Shown: piece after piece, positions 33,486 to 41,484 of the stretch
Layout of the letters: every line of letters starts with the position of its first letter
Position numbering within the stretch: the stretch's first letter is position 1
From: PWQG01 sp050486205
GTDB taxonomy: Bacteria; Pseudomonadota; Gammaproteobacteria; Pseudomonadales; Pseudohongiellaceae
DNA: 64,000 bases
Assembly: GCA_050486205.1 (NCBI GenBank)
Contig: JBJHCW010000005.1
Location: 124,001-188,000 of the forward strand
Direction: 5' to 3'
Notes under the pieces: model-generated
The model's database searches: none
Seen by the model: the letters and a program-made list of their open reading frames with translations, nothing else
What the model was told of the DNA's origin: nothing
Made by a program: the position numbers and the translations under genes

Positions 33486-34706
33486 TTGTCTACCGTTAAT
33501 TCGCAGAAGCGGGTGCTTTCCGGCATGCGCCCCACTGGCAAACTGCATCTTGGGCACTACCACGGCGTACTGAAGAACTGGGTAAGACTACAGCATGAAT
33601 ACGAGTGTTTCTTCTTTGTTGCCGACTGGCATGCGCTGACCACCCACTATACAACCCCGCAGGTGCTTGAGGAAAACGTTCTGGACATGGTGATTGACTG
33701 GCTGGCAGCCGGTGTCAATCCGGGTTCGGCATCCATTTTCATCCAGTCACGGGTCCCGGAGCATGCGGAGTTACACCTGCTGTTGTCCATGATGACGCCG
33801 CTGGGATGGCTGGAGCGTGTGCCCAGCTACAAGGATCAGCAGGAAAAGCTGCAGGAAAAGGATCTGGACACCTATGGGTTTCTCGGTTATCCGCTGCTGC
33901 AAAGTGCGGACATCCTGATCTATCGTGCAGGTCAGGTGCCGGTAGGTGCGGATCAGGTGGCGCATGTAGAATTGACACGGGAGGTTGCCCGTCGCTTCAA
34001 TTATCTGTACGGCCGTGAACCCGGCTTTGAGGTTTACGCCGAATCGGCAGTTAAGAAGATGGGCAAGAAATCGGCACGACTCTACAATTCCTTGCGCAAT
34101 TCCTACCAGGAAAAGGGTGATCTGGACGCACTGGATCGCGCCAAGGCGCTGCTGGATGAACAGCAGAACATCTCGCTGGGTGATCGTGAGCGGTTGTTCG
34201 GGTATCTGGAGGGGGGCGGCAAGATGATTCTGCACGAACCCCAGGCCATGCTGACACCGGCGCCGAAGATGCCGGGGCTGGACGGGCAGAAGATGTCCAA
34301 GTCCTATGGCAACACCATTGCACTTCGGGAGCCGGTGGATGATGTGGAGAGGAAAATCCGCACCATGCCCACGGATCCGGCCAGGGTTCGCCGCACCGAC
34401 CCGGGTGATCCGGAAAAGTGCCCGGTATGGCAGCTGCACGAAGTTTATTCTGACACCACCACCTGTGAGTGGGTTCAGGCGGGCTGTCGCAGCGCCGGTA
34501 TTGGTTGCCTGGAGTGCAAGCGTCCCGTGATTGATGCCATTGTGTCGGAACTTGAGCCTATACAGGCCGAAGCCAGGCAGTACGAGAAGGATCTGGACGT
34601 GGTACGTTCGATCATATCCGATGGTTGTGAGCTTGCCAGGGAGTCGGCTCGTGATACCCTTCAGGATGTCAGACAGGCAATGGGCCTGAGCTACAACAGC
34701 AGGTAG
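33486..34706 (+). CDS. trpS: Tryptophan-tRNA ligase (long form)
   Basis: 406 residues starting with TTG 33486. The N-terminus KRVLSGMRPTGKLHLGHYHG carries the HIGH signature, KMSKS is present in GLDGQKMSKSYGNT, and YFFFVADWHALT-like CFFFVADWHAL is in place. It is longer than the E. coli enzyme (334 residues), with a C-terminal portion containing the cysteine cluster CEWVQAGCRSAGIGCLECK (four cysteines), as in some Pseudomonas-type enzymes. That cluster could hold a metal or iron-sulfur centre. The gene is four bases upstream of scpA. Confidence 0.95.
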   Translation: MSTVNSQKRVLSGMRPTGKLHLGHYHGVLKNWVRLQHEYECFFFVADWHALTTHYTTPQVLEENVLDMVIDWLAAGVNPGSASIFIQSRVPEHAELHLLLSMMTPLGWLERVPSYKDQQEKLQEKDLDTYGFLGYPLLQSADILIYRAGQVPVGADQVAHVELTREVARRFNYLYGREPGFEVYAESAVKKMGKKSARLYNSLRNSYQEKGDLDALDRAKALLDEQQNISLGDRERLFGYLEGGGKMILHEPQAMLTPAPKMPGLDGQKMSKSYGNTIALREPVDDVERKIRTMPTDPARVRRTDPGDPEKCPVWQLHEVYSDTTTCEWVQAGCRSAGIGCLECKRPVIDAIVSELEPIQAEARQYEKDLDVVRSIISDGCELARESARDTLQDVRQAMGLSYNSR

Positions 34707-34710
34707 GACA

Positions 34711-35550
34711 ATGACGGCAGATATGCCCACACAGGAGGCGATTACCGGGTCGGGCGACAATGACCGGACCCAACAGGAAATGCCGTTTGCCTATGTAGCC
34801 GGGCAGGCCGTTACCCAGCTACCCCAGGACCTGTACATTCCGCCCGATGCGCTTGAAGTCTTTCTGGAGGCCTTCGAAGGCCCGCTGGATTTTCTGCTTT
34901 ACCTGATCAAGCGCCAGAATATCGATATTCTCGAAATAGACGTTGCTCTGATCACCGAGCAGTACATGGCCTATGTGGATCTTATGCATGCCAATCAGTT
35001 CGAATTGGCAGCGGAGTACCTGGTCATGGCTGCCATGTTGGCTGAAATCAAGTCGCGTATGTTGCTGCCACGCACCCGCGATGAAGAGGAGGAGGAGGGC
35101 GATCCGCGCGCACAGCTCATCCGCCGCCTGCAGGAGTATGAACGCTACAAGAAGGCGGCCGAGGACATTGATGAGCTTCCGCGTCTGGAACGCGATGTGT
35201 TTCCGATGGCAGCGCAGGATCAGGCGTTTGATCGCCCAACGGCCGAACCCGTGGTTGAGTTGCAGGAAATGCTGATCGCGCTGGCTGCGGCCCTGCGCCG
35301 CGCTGACATGTTTGAGCACCACCATATCCAGAGAGAAACGCTGTCCACTCGTGAGAAGATGTCCGAGATCCTGGTGCGTCTGACTGCCGACAGGTTTGTA
35401 CCCCTGGTGTCGTTATTGATGAAGGAGGAAGGGCGTCTCGGCGTGGTTGTCACATTCCTGGCGGTGATGGAGCTGATCAAGGATGCCATGGTTGAGGTGG
35501 TGCAGACAGAACCGTTTGGTCCCATACATCTGAAGGCAAGAAGTGAATGA
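34711..35550 (+). CDS. scpA: Segregation and condensation protein A
   Basis: 279 residues. The kleisin N-terminal block EAFEGPLDFLLYLIKRQNIDI and AEYLVMAAMLAEIKSRMLLP are diagnostic. The middle is acidic (RDEEEEEGD), and the C-terminal winged-helix ends with VVTFLAVMELIKD. It bridges an SMC-type dimer together with ScpB to compact the chromosome. No smc gene is in this window. The stop overlaps the scpB start by four bases. Confidence 0.96.
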   Translation: MTADMPTQEAITGSGDNDRTQQEMPFAYVAGQAVTQLPQDLYIPPDALEVFLEAFEGPLDFLLYLIKRQNIDILEIDVALITEQYMAYVDLMHANQFELAAEYLVMAAMLAEIKSRMLLPRTRDEEEEEGDPRAQLIRRLQEYERYKKAAEDIDELPRLERDVFPMAAQDQAFDRPTAEPVVELQEMLIALAAALRRADMFEHHHIQRETLSTREKMSEILVRLTADRFVPLVSLLMKEEGRLGVVVTFLAVMELIKDAMVEVVQTEPFGPIHLKARSE

Positions 35551-36419
35551 GTGAACAGGAACGCATGAACCAGCAAGAGGGCACGGAGGCGGAAACGGCC
35601 GTCGTGGATCGCGATCCCATTGCCAATGAAAAGCTCAGGCAGATCGTTGAAGGGTTACTCATTGCAGCGGGCAAACCACTGTCGATCAATGACATTGCCG
35701 TCATCTTCGAGGAATATGAACGCCCCGAAAAGGACGAGCTGCGCGCGGTACTCGATGCTATTGCCGCTGACTGCAAAGGTCGTGGATACGAGCTGAAGGA
35801 GGTGGCTTCGGGCTTTCGCTTCCAGGTGCGCGAAACCCTGAGTCAATGGGTGTCCCGTTTGTGGGAGGAGCGACCCCAGCGCTATACAAGGGCGCTGCTG
35901 GAGACGCTGGCGCTCATCGCCTATCGTCAACCCATTACCCGGGGAGACATCGAGGAAATACGTGGTGTCAGTGTCAGTTCCACCATCATACGCACCCTGC
36001 TGGATCGTGAATGGATCCGTGTTGTGGGCCATCGTGATGTGCCGGGTCGCCCGGCCATGTTTGCCAGCACCCGGCAATTCCTGGACTACTTCAATCTGAA
36101 AAGTCTCCAGGATTTGCCGCCGTTGTCCGAGATACGGGATCTGGATCAGCTGAATCAGCAATTGCCCCTGGAAGACGGGACATTGGATATGCGCGTGCTG
36201 GATCTGCCAGAGGAGGAAGACCCTGCAGGATTGGCGAACGCGATTGATGCTGACGACAGGCCGCTGTATGACGACGCGGACCTGCCGGATGAAGAAGAGG
36301 CCATGGCGCTGGCCAGGCGACCGCTGGATGACATATTGTCGACCCCCGGCGAGCAGAAAGATGACGATGACAGCGCGAAAGACGGCACTGCGAGCAACGA
36401 CAATGAGGCGGAACGATGA
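35547..36419 (+). CDS. scpB: Segregation and condensation protein B
   Basis: 290 residues. Two winged-helix domains span about 25-190: IVEGLLIAAGKPLSINDIAV, then FRFQVRETLSQWVSRLWEER, then ETLALIAYRQPITRGDIEEI and RPAMFASTRQFLDYFNL. The C-terminal 90 residues are acidic and low-complexity (LPDEEEAMALARRP and KDDDDSAKDGTAS), longer than in most homologues. It overlaps scpA and rluB by four bases each (ATGA), a tight translational unit. Confidence 0.95.
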   Translation: MSEQERMNQQEGTEAETAVVDRDPIANEKLRQIVEGLLIAAGKPLSINDIAVIFEEYERPEKDELRAVLDAIAADCKGRGYELKEVASGFRFQVRETLSQWVSRLWEERPQRYTRALLETLALIAYRQPITRGDIEEIRGVSVSSTIIRTLLDREWIRVVGHRDVPGRPAMFASTRQFLDYFNLKSLQDLPPLSEIRDLDQLNQQLPLEDGTLDMRVLDLPEEEDPAGLANAIDADDRPLYDDADLPDEEEAMALARRPLDDILSTPGEQKDDDDSAKDGTASNDNEAER

Positions 36420-37216
36420 ATGATGAGTCGATGACTCACGGTGAGAAACTGCAGAAGGTTCTGGCACGTGCCGGTTTTGGCTCGCGTCGGGAGCTGGAAG
36501 GCTGGATACGTACAGGCCGGGTGCTGGTCAATGGCAAACCGGCAACGTTGGGCGATCGGGTCAGCGAAACCGATGCTATCGTGGTCGATGGAAAGAAGGT
36601 ACAACAGACTGCCCAGGATCCAACGCGGGTTCGGGTGTTGTTGTACAACAAGCCGGAAAACGAAATCTGTACGCGAAAGGATCCGGAAGGCCGCCCGAGT
36701 GTGTTCGACAGACTGCCGCCGCTGAAACACGCGCGATGGGTTGCAATCGGGCGCCTGGACATCAACACCAGTGGCCTGCTGTTGTTTACCACCGATGGTG
36801 AGCTGGCTAACCGGCTGATGCACCCCTCATCAAATATTGATCGGGAATACGCGGTGCGCGTGATGGGAGAAGTGACAGATGAAATCTTGCAGAACCTGAA
36901 AACAGGTGTGCTGCTTGATGGCCATCTGTGTAAATTTACCGATATCCAGTACTTCGATGGCGAAGGTGCCAACCGCTGGTATCACGTGGTACTGATGGAA
37001 GGCCGAAATCGCGAGGTCAGGCGCCTTTGGGAGTCACAGGGCCTGAAGGTCAGTCGGCTCAAGCGAGTGCGGTACGGTCCGGCTTTCATCCCGAGTCGGG
37101 TGAAGATGGGGCAGTTCTACGAAATGAAACCGCAGGAAATCGAGCAGCTCTACGAGCTGGCCGGGCTGCGTGTCAAGGCCCCGCCCAAACCGGTGAAGCG
37201 GCCAGGGCGGCGATAG
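36416..37216 (+). CDS. rluB: 23S rRNA pseudouridine synthase RluB
   Basis: 266 residues. An S4 RNA-binding domain (KLQKVLARAGFGSRRELEGW, then VLVNGKPATLGDRV) is followed by the RsuA/RluB catalytic domain: YNKPENEICTRKDPEGR, then the catalytic GRLDINTSGLLLFTTDG with its aspartate. The tail ends with a basic PKPVKRPGRR. It modifies 23S rRNA (position 2605 by homology). It ends one base from the convergent GGDEF gene's stop. Confidence 0.93.
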   Translation: MNDESMTHGEKLQKVLARAGFGSRRELEGWIRTGRVLVNGKPATLGDRVSETDAIVVDGKKVQQTAQDPTRVRVLLYNKPENEICTRKDPEGRPSVFDRLPPLKHARWVAIGRLDINTSGLLLFTTDGELANRLMHPSSNIDREYAVRVMGEVTDEILQNLKTGVLLDGHLCKFTDIQYFDGEGANRWYHVVLMEGRNREVRRLWESQGLKVSRLKRVRYGPAFIPSRVKMGQFYEMKPQEIEQLYELAGLRVKAPPKPVKRPGRR

Positions 37217-37217
37217 C

Positions 37218-38111
37218 TCATCGGATGATTGGCTCGATACCGGTCAACGTCAGTCCCGCAGCCCTGGCGTGACGCAGGTGGTCCCAGGCGCGATTGATGA
37301 AGCTTTGTGCGGTATCGGTGCCGGATAGGGTGGCATGTACTGCGCGGACATGATGGGCTGAAGAATCATGCATGCCAGCGGATTTGCCGCCAGCCTGCGT
37401 CCCGTCCACAGCAGTGCTGATGTGACGTGCCAGGTGTGCCGCTTCAGTGGCACCTGTGTCGTGCATCAGAACCAACAGCTCGTCAGTTTCCAGCCTGAAA
37501 ATAATGTCCGTTTCCCGGCAGATAGTGCGGATGCGTGATACCAGCGCCCTGAGGTGTTGCACCCTCGCATTGACTGAGTTGGTGCCATCAACGGTGATCA
37601 TGACGGCTGACAGCTGGCGGTTATGGCGTTTGGCAAGGTTGATTTCACGTGGCAATAGCTGATTCAGGTTTCGCTCGTTACGAGCGCCGGTCTGCGGATC
37701 ATGCAGCGCCGCATCTCTGGCCATACGAAACCGCAACGCATTGCGCAGCGATGGCATGATGGTGGTCAGCAAGGATTCGAGTAGCAGCAGTTCATCATCG
37801 GTGAATTTTGTATTGCGCTGGAAAATGAGCTCGCCCAGGTTCTCTTCCGATGTGATCAACCGGTAACCACAACTATGGGTTGCGGTTTTGCCAGCGCCGG
37901 CACTGATGGAAAGGGTTTCATGCTCAAGCTGTATGCCATCAAGCCCCAGAGCGGGGCCGGTTTCGGACAATATCAATGACAACTGGGTGGACATGTCCAG
38001 CGTCGTCTGCAAGCGCTCCAGCAGGCGAAGCAACAATCCGGCGCGGCCCTCGTGACAGGCGGCCACATCGCATTTTTCTGACTTGTCACGTGATTGGAGT
38101 TTTACTGCCAT
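37218..38111 (-). CDS. GGDEF-domain protein with a degenerate active site
   Basis: 297 residues, a paralogue of the gene directly upstream on the same strand. An N-terminal GAF-like region (about 25-130) contains THSCGYRLITSEENLGEL, shared nearly unchanged with the paralogue. The GGDEF domain begins near 135 (HDPQTGARNERNLNQLL). The active-site loop reads FRLETDELLVLM in place of FRxGGEEFxxx, so both glycines and the metal pattern are lost. Diguanylate cyclase activity is not expected. It could be a regulatory or heterodimer partner, or a decaying duplicate. The upstream gene ends ten bases before it. Confidence 0.85.
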   Translation of the reverse strand: MAVKLQSRDKSEKCDVAACHEGRAGLLLRLLERLQTTLDMSTQLSLILSETGPALGLDGIQLEHETLSISAGAGKTATHSCGYRLITSEENLGELIFQRNTKFTDDELLLLESLLTTIMPSLRNALRFRMARDAALHDPQTGARNERNLNQLLPREINLAKRHNRQLSAVMITVDGTNSVNARVQHLRALVSRIRTICRETDIIFRLETDELLVLMHDTGATEAAHLARHISTAVDGTQAGGKSAGMHDSSAHHVRAVHATLSGTDTAQSFINRAWDHLRHARAAGLTLTGIEPIIR

Positions 38112-38121
38112 GCTTGCCTCT

Positions 38122-39039
38122 TTACAGACTTTTGATCTGGTTGCCGCCGCTTTCCTTGATATCGTAGAGCGCCCGATCAGCGCGCTCGAACAGGGATGCG
38201 GCGGTATCGGATTTTCGCCACGTGGTCACGCCGATGCTGACGGTGAGTCTGAAGCTGTGTTCAAGGTAGTTGATCCGTTTGCGCTCGACGCCTCGTCTGA
38301 GCCGCTCGGCAATGACCATGGCGCCCTCGGTATCGGTGCTGTTGAGCACCACAACAAACTCTTCGCCACCAAAGCGGAAACAGGTATCGGTGGCACGGTG
38401 TATGTCAGAGAGGGTTGTGACCATTTTCTTCAGTGCCTTGTCACCGGCATTATGGCCGAACCGGTCATTCACTGATTTGAATTTGTCGATGTCGATAACC
38501 AGCAGTGAAAACGGTTGCCGGTACCGTCGCGCCAGGGCAAGTTCGCGCTCCAGTGCTGTATCCAGCGCAATGCGATTGCCGGCACCGGTCAGGGGGTCAG
38601 CCATCGAAGCGGCAACTGCCTGCCGGTACTGAATGGCATGTCGCAGCGGAAAGAGAAGTGTACCGATCAGGTATTCGATACCGGCGAGCTCTTTTTCATT
38701 GAATCGGGTGCTCCGGTAGAACACCAGTTCACCCAGGTTATCCTGTCGGCTGATCAGACGGTAACCGCAGCTATGCGTGGATGTACGACCTGTGGTTTCC
38801 AGTATCTGCTCGGGTTCGTTCACATATCGCACACCGGCCAGAAAGAATTCCTCCAACAGTTCGCTGTGGAACAGTTCAAGCAGTGTTGGTACGTCCAGAG
38901 TGGTTTGCAGCTGGCTAAGGAGCCGGTGACGCAGTAGCGACAGCGACTCGGCGTGCCCGCCATCAACCGGCGATGGAGTGAGTTGATGCTTCGCGCGATT
39001 GAAGTCAATCGTGTTGGATGATTTCAATACCGTTGCCAT
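38122..39039 (-). CDS. Diguanylate cyclase (GGDEF domain)
   Basis: 305 residues from ATG 39039 with AGGAG six bases upstream. The N-terminal sensory region (about 30-145) includes STHSCGYRLISRQDNLGEL. The GGDEF domain starts at DPLTGAGNRIALDTAL and carries the intact signature FRFGGEEFVVVL and KRINYLEHSFRLTVSIGVT. It should make cyclic-di-GMP in the cytoplasm. No membrane segment is seen, so the sensory part binds a soluble signal or partner. Two operator-like palindromes (39071-39112) lie just upstream. Confidence 0.93.
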   Translation of the reverse strand: MATVLKSSNTIDFNRAKHQLTPSPVDGGHAESLSLLRHRLLSQLQTTLDVPTLLELFHSELLEEFFLAGVRYVNEPEQILETTGRTSTHSCGYRLISRQDNLGELVFYRSTRFNEKELAGIEYLIGTLLFPLRHAIQYRQAVAASMADPLTGAGNRIALDTALERELALARRYRQPFSLLVIDIDKFKSVNDRFGHNAGDKALKKMVTTLSDIHRATDTCFRFGGEEFVVVLNSTDTEGAMVIAERLRRGVERKRINYLEHSFRLTVSIGVTTWRKSDTAASLFERADRALYDIKESGGNQIKSL

Positions 39040-39070
39040 GCGTGCTCCTGAGATCCTTTGCTCTTCTGCA

Positions 39071-39112
39071 CGCATTTATGCGATAACTGTGCCATTTCTA
39101 CGCATTATTGCG
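39071..39112. promoter_or_regulatory. Two operator-like palindromes upstream of the diguanylate cyclase
   Basis: CGCATTTATGCG at 39071-39082 and CGCATTATTGCG at 39101-39112 are near-identical 12-bp inverted repeats. Their starts are 30 bases apart, about three helical turns, so they face the same side of DNA. They lie 32 and 62 bases before the start codon. Between and over them sits a plausible minus-strand -10 (AATAAT). The binding protein is unknown. Confidence 0.55.
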
Positions 39113-39203
39113 TAAGGCATTGTAAAGTCAGATGATATTTGTGTTTTTGACTGTTCGTAAAGCTGTTTGAGCTGACAATATTCCGACGTTCTGGTGTGTC
39201 GGG

Positions 39204-39247
39204 CGGCAAACCTTGCCGTTTACCGGCGGCGTTAATCTGCCGCCGGT
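39204..39247. terminator. Two stacked hairpins downstream of yciK
   Basis: CGGCAA/TTGCCG with a three-base loop (39204-39218) and a nine-pair ACCGGCGGC/GCCGCCGGT stem (39222-39247, eight-base loop) lie 20 bases after the yciK stop. A U-tract is missing on both strands, so this may be a factor-dependent terminator or a 3' stabiliser. Confidence 0.45.
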
Positions 39248-39266
39248 CATACGCTCGCACTCACGC

Positions 39267-40031
39267 TCACAGGGTGATCATGTCCCTGATATTGATCGCC
39301 TGACCGTGCAGGGGCCGACTTTCCGGGCCAAGCAGATACAGATAGGCAGGCAACAGGTCTTCCGGTGTTGGCAGGCTGGCCGGATCTTCCGAGGGGTAGG
39401 CTGCGGCGCGCATTTCCGTGCGCGTAGCGCCTGGGTTGATGCTGTTGACCCGAATGGTTGAAGTATTCTCCAGCTCCTGCGCAAACACCTGCATCATGCC
39501 TTCAACGGCAAATTTGCTCACTGCATAGGCTCCCCAGTAAGCCCGGCCCTGGCGACCGACGCTGGACGATGTAAACAACAGGCGGGCGTCCGGTGCCACG
39601 TTCAGTGCCGGCAGCACAGCCTTGCTCAAGGCAAAGGCGGCGTTCACATTCACCTGCATCAGTTTGGTCCAGACGTCTTCGGGGTAGTACTGCATTGGGC
39701 TCAGAGGTCCCAACAGGCCGGCATTGTGCAGCAAGGCATCCAGGCAGCCGAATTGCTCCAGTATCGCCTGCGCCAGGGCGTCATAGTCGTCCTTTCCCGC
39801 CGTCACCAGATCCAGCGGGTGAATCACCGGTTCGGGGGCATCGGGGTATTGCTCGCGAATGATGTCATAGACCTGCTCCAGCTTGTTCTGGGTGCGGCCA
39901 AGCAGAATCACGCGTGCGCCTGCCCGGGCGCTGCCAATGGCGACGGCTTTGCCAATGCCATCTCCGGCGCCAGTGATGAGCAGTGTGCGGTTGTTCAGCA
40001 GCCCGGCGGGTGCCTGGTAGTCCTTGATCAT
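39267..40031 (-). CDS. yciK: SDR-family oxidoreductase YciK
   Basis: 254 residues from ATG 40031; a longer frame start at 40097 would overlap mupP and is discarded. The NAD(P)-binding motif is LLITGAGDGIGKAVA, the catalytic triad is Ser in FTSSSVGRQG, and Tyr and Lys in YWGAYAVSKFAVEGM. HNAGLLGPLSPM and INPGATRTEMR are YciK-specific segments. The substrate is unknown. Order ubiG-mupP-yciK is as in Pseudomonas. It starts 29 bases after the mupP stop. Confidence 0.93.
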   Translation of the reverse strand: MIKDYQAPAGLLNNRTLLITGAGDGIGKAVAIGSARAGARVILLGRTQNKLEQVYDIIREQYPDAPEPVIHPLDLVTAGKDDYDALAQAILEQFGCLDALLHNAGLLGPLSPMQYYPEDVWTKLMQVNVNAAFALSKAVLPALNVAPDARLLFTSSSVGRQGRAYWGAYAVSKFAVEGMMQVFAQELENTSTIRVNSINPGATRTEMRAAAYPSEDPASLPTPEDLLPAYLYLLGPESRPLHGQAINIRDMITL

Positions 40032-40060
40032 GATGTATCGGTTCCTTGTGTTCTTTTCAG

Positions 40061-40744
40061 TCAGGCCTGTGTTGTCATGGCGCGCTCTGCCAGCCATTGA
40101 CTGATGTCATCTACGCTGTTTGCGATGAGATCAGCGCCCCATTCGCTGATCGGCGGGGAGGCCGGCTGATACCCGTAGGCGGCGGCAATGGTGATGGTGC
40201 CGGCCGCGCGCCCGGATTCGATATCGCGCGGATGGTCGCCGACGTAAACACTAGAGGCTGCCTGGCATTGTATGGCGTTGCAGGCCATGACTACCGGTTC
40301 CGGATCAGGTTTTGACCGGCTCACGTGTTCGGGGCAGATCAGCACGCGGCAGCGCTGCGCCAGACCGAGCCTGTGCATGATGACTTCGCTGTAGGCCAGT
40401 GGCTTGTTGGTGACCACGCCCCAGGCGATGCCGCGGTTTTCCAAAGTATCCAGCAATTGGCTCATGCCCGGATAGAGTGTGGCGCAGGTGTTCTGGATCT
40501 GGTCGCCGTACAGTGCCAGCAGTTGTTGATGCAGCAGGCGAAAGTCCTCATCGGATTCGTCCAGATCCGAAATCAGTTTCACCAGCGCTCGAGCCCCGCT
40601 TGATACGGTCTGATGGATGCTGGTTTCGTCCGGTGCAGGTCTGCCCATTTGCCTGCTCATGGTATGGAGTACGGCAGAGAAGTCCGGTGCCGTGTCGATG
40701 AGTGTGCCGTCCAGATCGAACAGCATGCTGCGTACAGTCGTCAT
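40061..40744 (-). CDS. mupP: HAD phosphatase, probable MurNAc-6-phosphate phosphatase MupP
   Basis: 227 residues, HAD motif I is FDLDGTLIDTAPD, motif II VVTNKP, motif III KPDPEP and motif IV VGDHPRDIESGRAAG. By sequence alone it would be called phosphoglycolate phosphatase. The position between ubiG and yciK, next to gyrA, is that of Pseudomonas mupP, which dephosphorylates MurNAc-6-phosphate in peptidoglycan recycling. MupP is therefore inferred from context. It overlaps the ubiG stop by four bases. Confidence 0.85.
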   Translation of the reverse strand: MTTVRSMLFDLDGTLIDTAPDFSAVLHTMSRQMGRPAPDETSIHQTVSSGARALVKLISDLDESDEDFRLLHQQLLALYGDQIQNTCATLYPGMSQLLDTLENRGIAWGVVTNKPLAYSEVIMHRLGLAQRCRVLICPEHVSRSKPDPEPVVMACNAIQCQAASSVYVGDHPRDIESGRAAGTITIAAAYGYQPASPPISEWGADLIANSVDDISQWLAERAMTTQA

Positions 40745-41484
40745 GCCTGTTCACCTGATTCCGGGTCCGATGCGCCGGGCTTGCGATAGTGTGCCAGGTA
40801 ATTGACGCTGACATCCGGTGCCAGCGCGTACCGTCGTGTCAGCGGATTATAGGTCAGCCCGATACTCTCCCCGCGGATCAGGGCCTGTTGCCTGGCCCAG
40901 GCATCGAGTTCCGACGGTTTGATGAATTTTGCGTACTCGTGGGTGCCACGTGGCAGCAGGCGCAGTACGTATTCAGCCCCCACAATGGCAAACAGCCAGG
41001 CTTTGGGATTTCGGTTGATGGTGGAGAAAAACAGATGGCCGCCGGGTTTCGCAAGGCTGGCACAGGCTGCCACCACGGCGGCCGGGTCGGGCACGTGCTC
41101 CAGCATTTCCAGGCAGGTGACGATGTCGTATGACGCTGGTTCGTTTTCAGCCAGAGCCTCGGCCGAGATGTTCTCGTAACGGATATCCAGACCGCTCTCC
41201 AGTTGGTGCAGGCGTGCCACAGCCAGCGAGGCTTCGGCCAGATCGATGGCGGTCACATCGGCGCCCTGGCGGGCCAGGGCCTCGCTCAGAATGCCACCAC
41301 CACAACCAATGTCCACTACCTTGCAGCCGGCAGGGTTGAGTTTGCGGCCAATAAATCCCACACGCAGCGGGTTGATTCCATGCAGCGGGCGGAATTCGCT
41401 GTCCGGGTCCCACCAACGGGAGGCCAGTGCCTCAAACTTGCGAATTTCGCTGTCGTCGCGATTCCCGTTGTTGTGCTGACTCAC
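40741..41484 (-). CDS. ubiG: Ubiquinone biosynthesis O-methyltransferase UbiG
   Basis: 247 residues from GTG 41484. GGAGG lies four bases upstream and the GTG overlaps the mtaD stop by one base (TAGTG). An in-frame ATG at 41511 lies inside mtaD and has no ribosome site. The SAM motif is VVDIGCGGGILSEALARQG, preceded by the UbiG-typical FEALASRWWDPDSEFRPLH and followed by DIVTCLEMLEHVPDP. It catalyses both O-methylations of ubiquinone synthesis. Confidence 0.95.
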   Translation of the reverse strand: MSQHNNGNRDDSEIRKFEALASRWWDPDSEFRPLHGINPLRVGFIGRKLNPAGCKVVDIGCGGGILSEALARQGADVTAIDLAEASLAVARLHQLESGLDIRYENISAEALAENEPASYDIVTCLEMLEHVPDPAAVVAACASLAKPGGHLFFSTINRNPKAWLFAIVGAEYVLRLLPRGTHEYAKFIKPSELDAWARQQALIRGESIGLTYNPLTRRYALAPDVSVNYLAHYRKPGASDPESGEQA

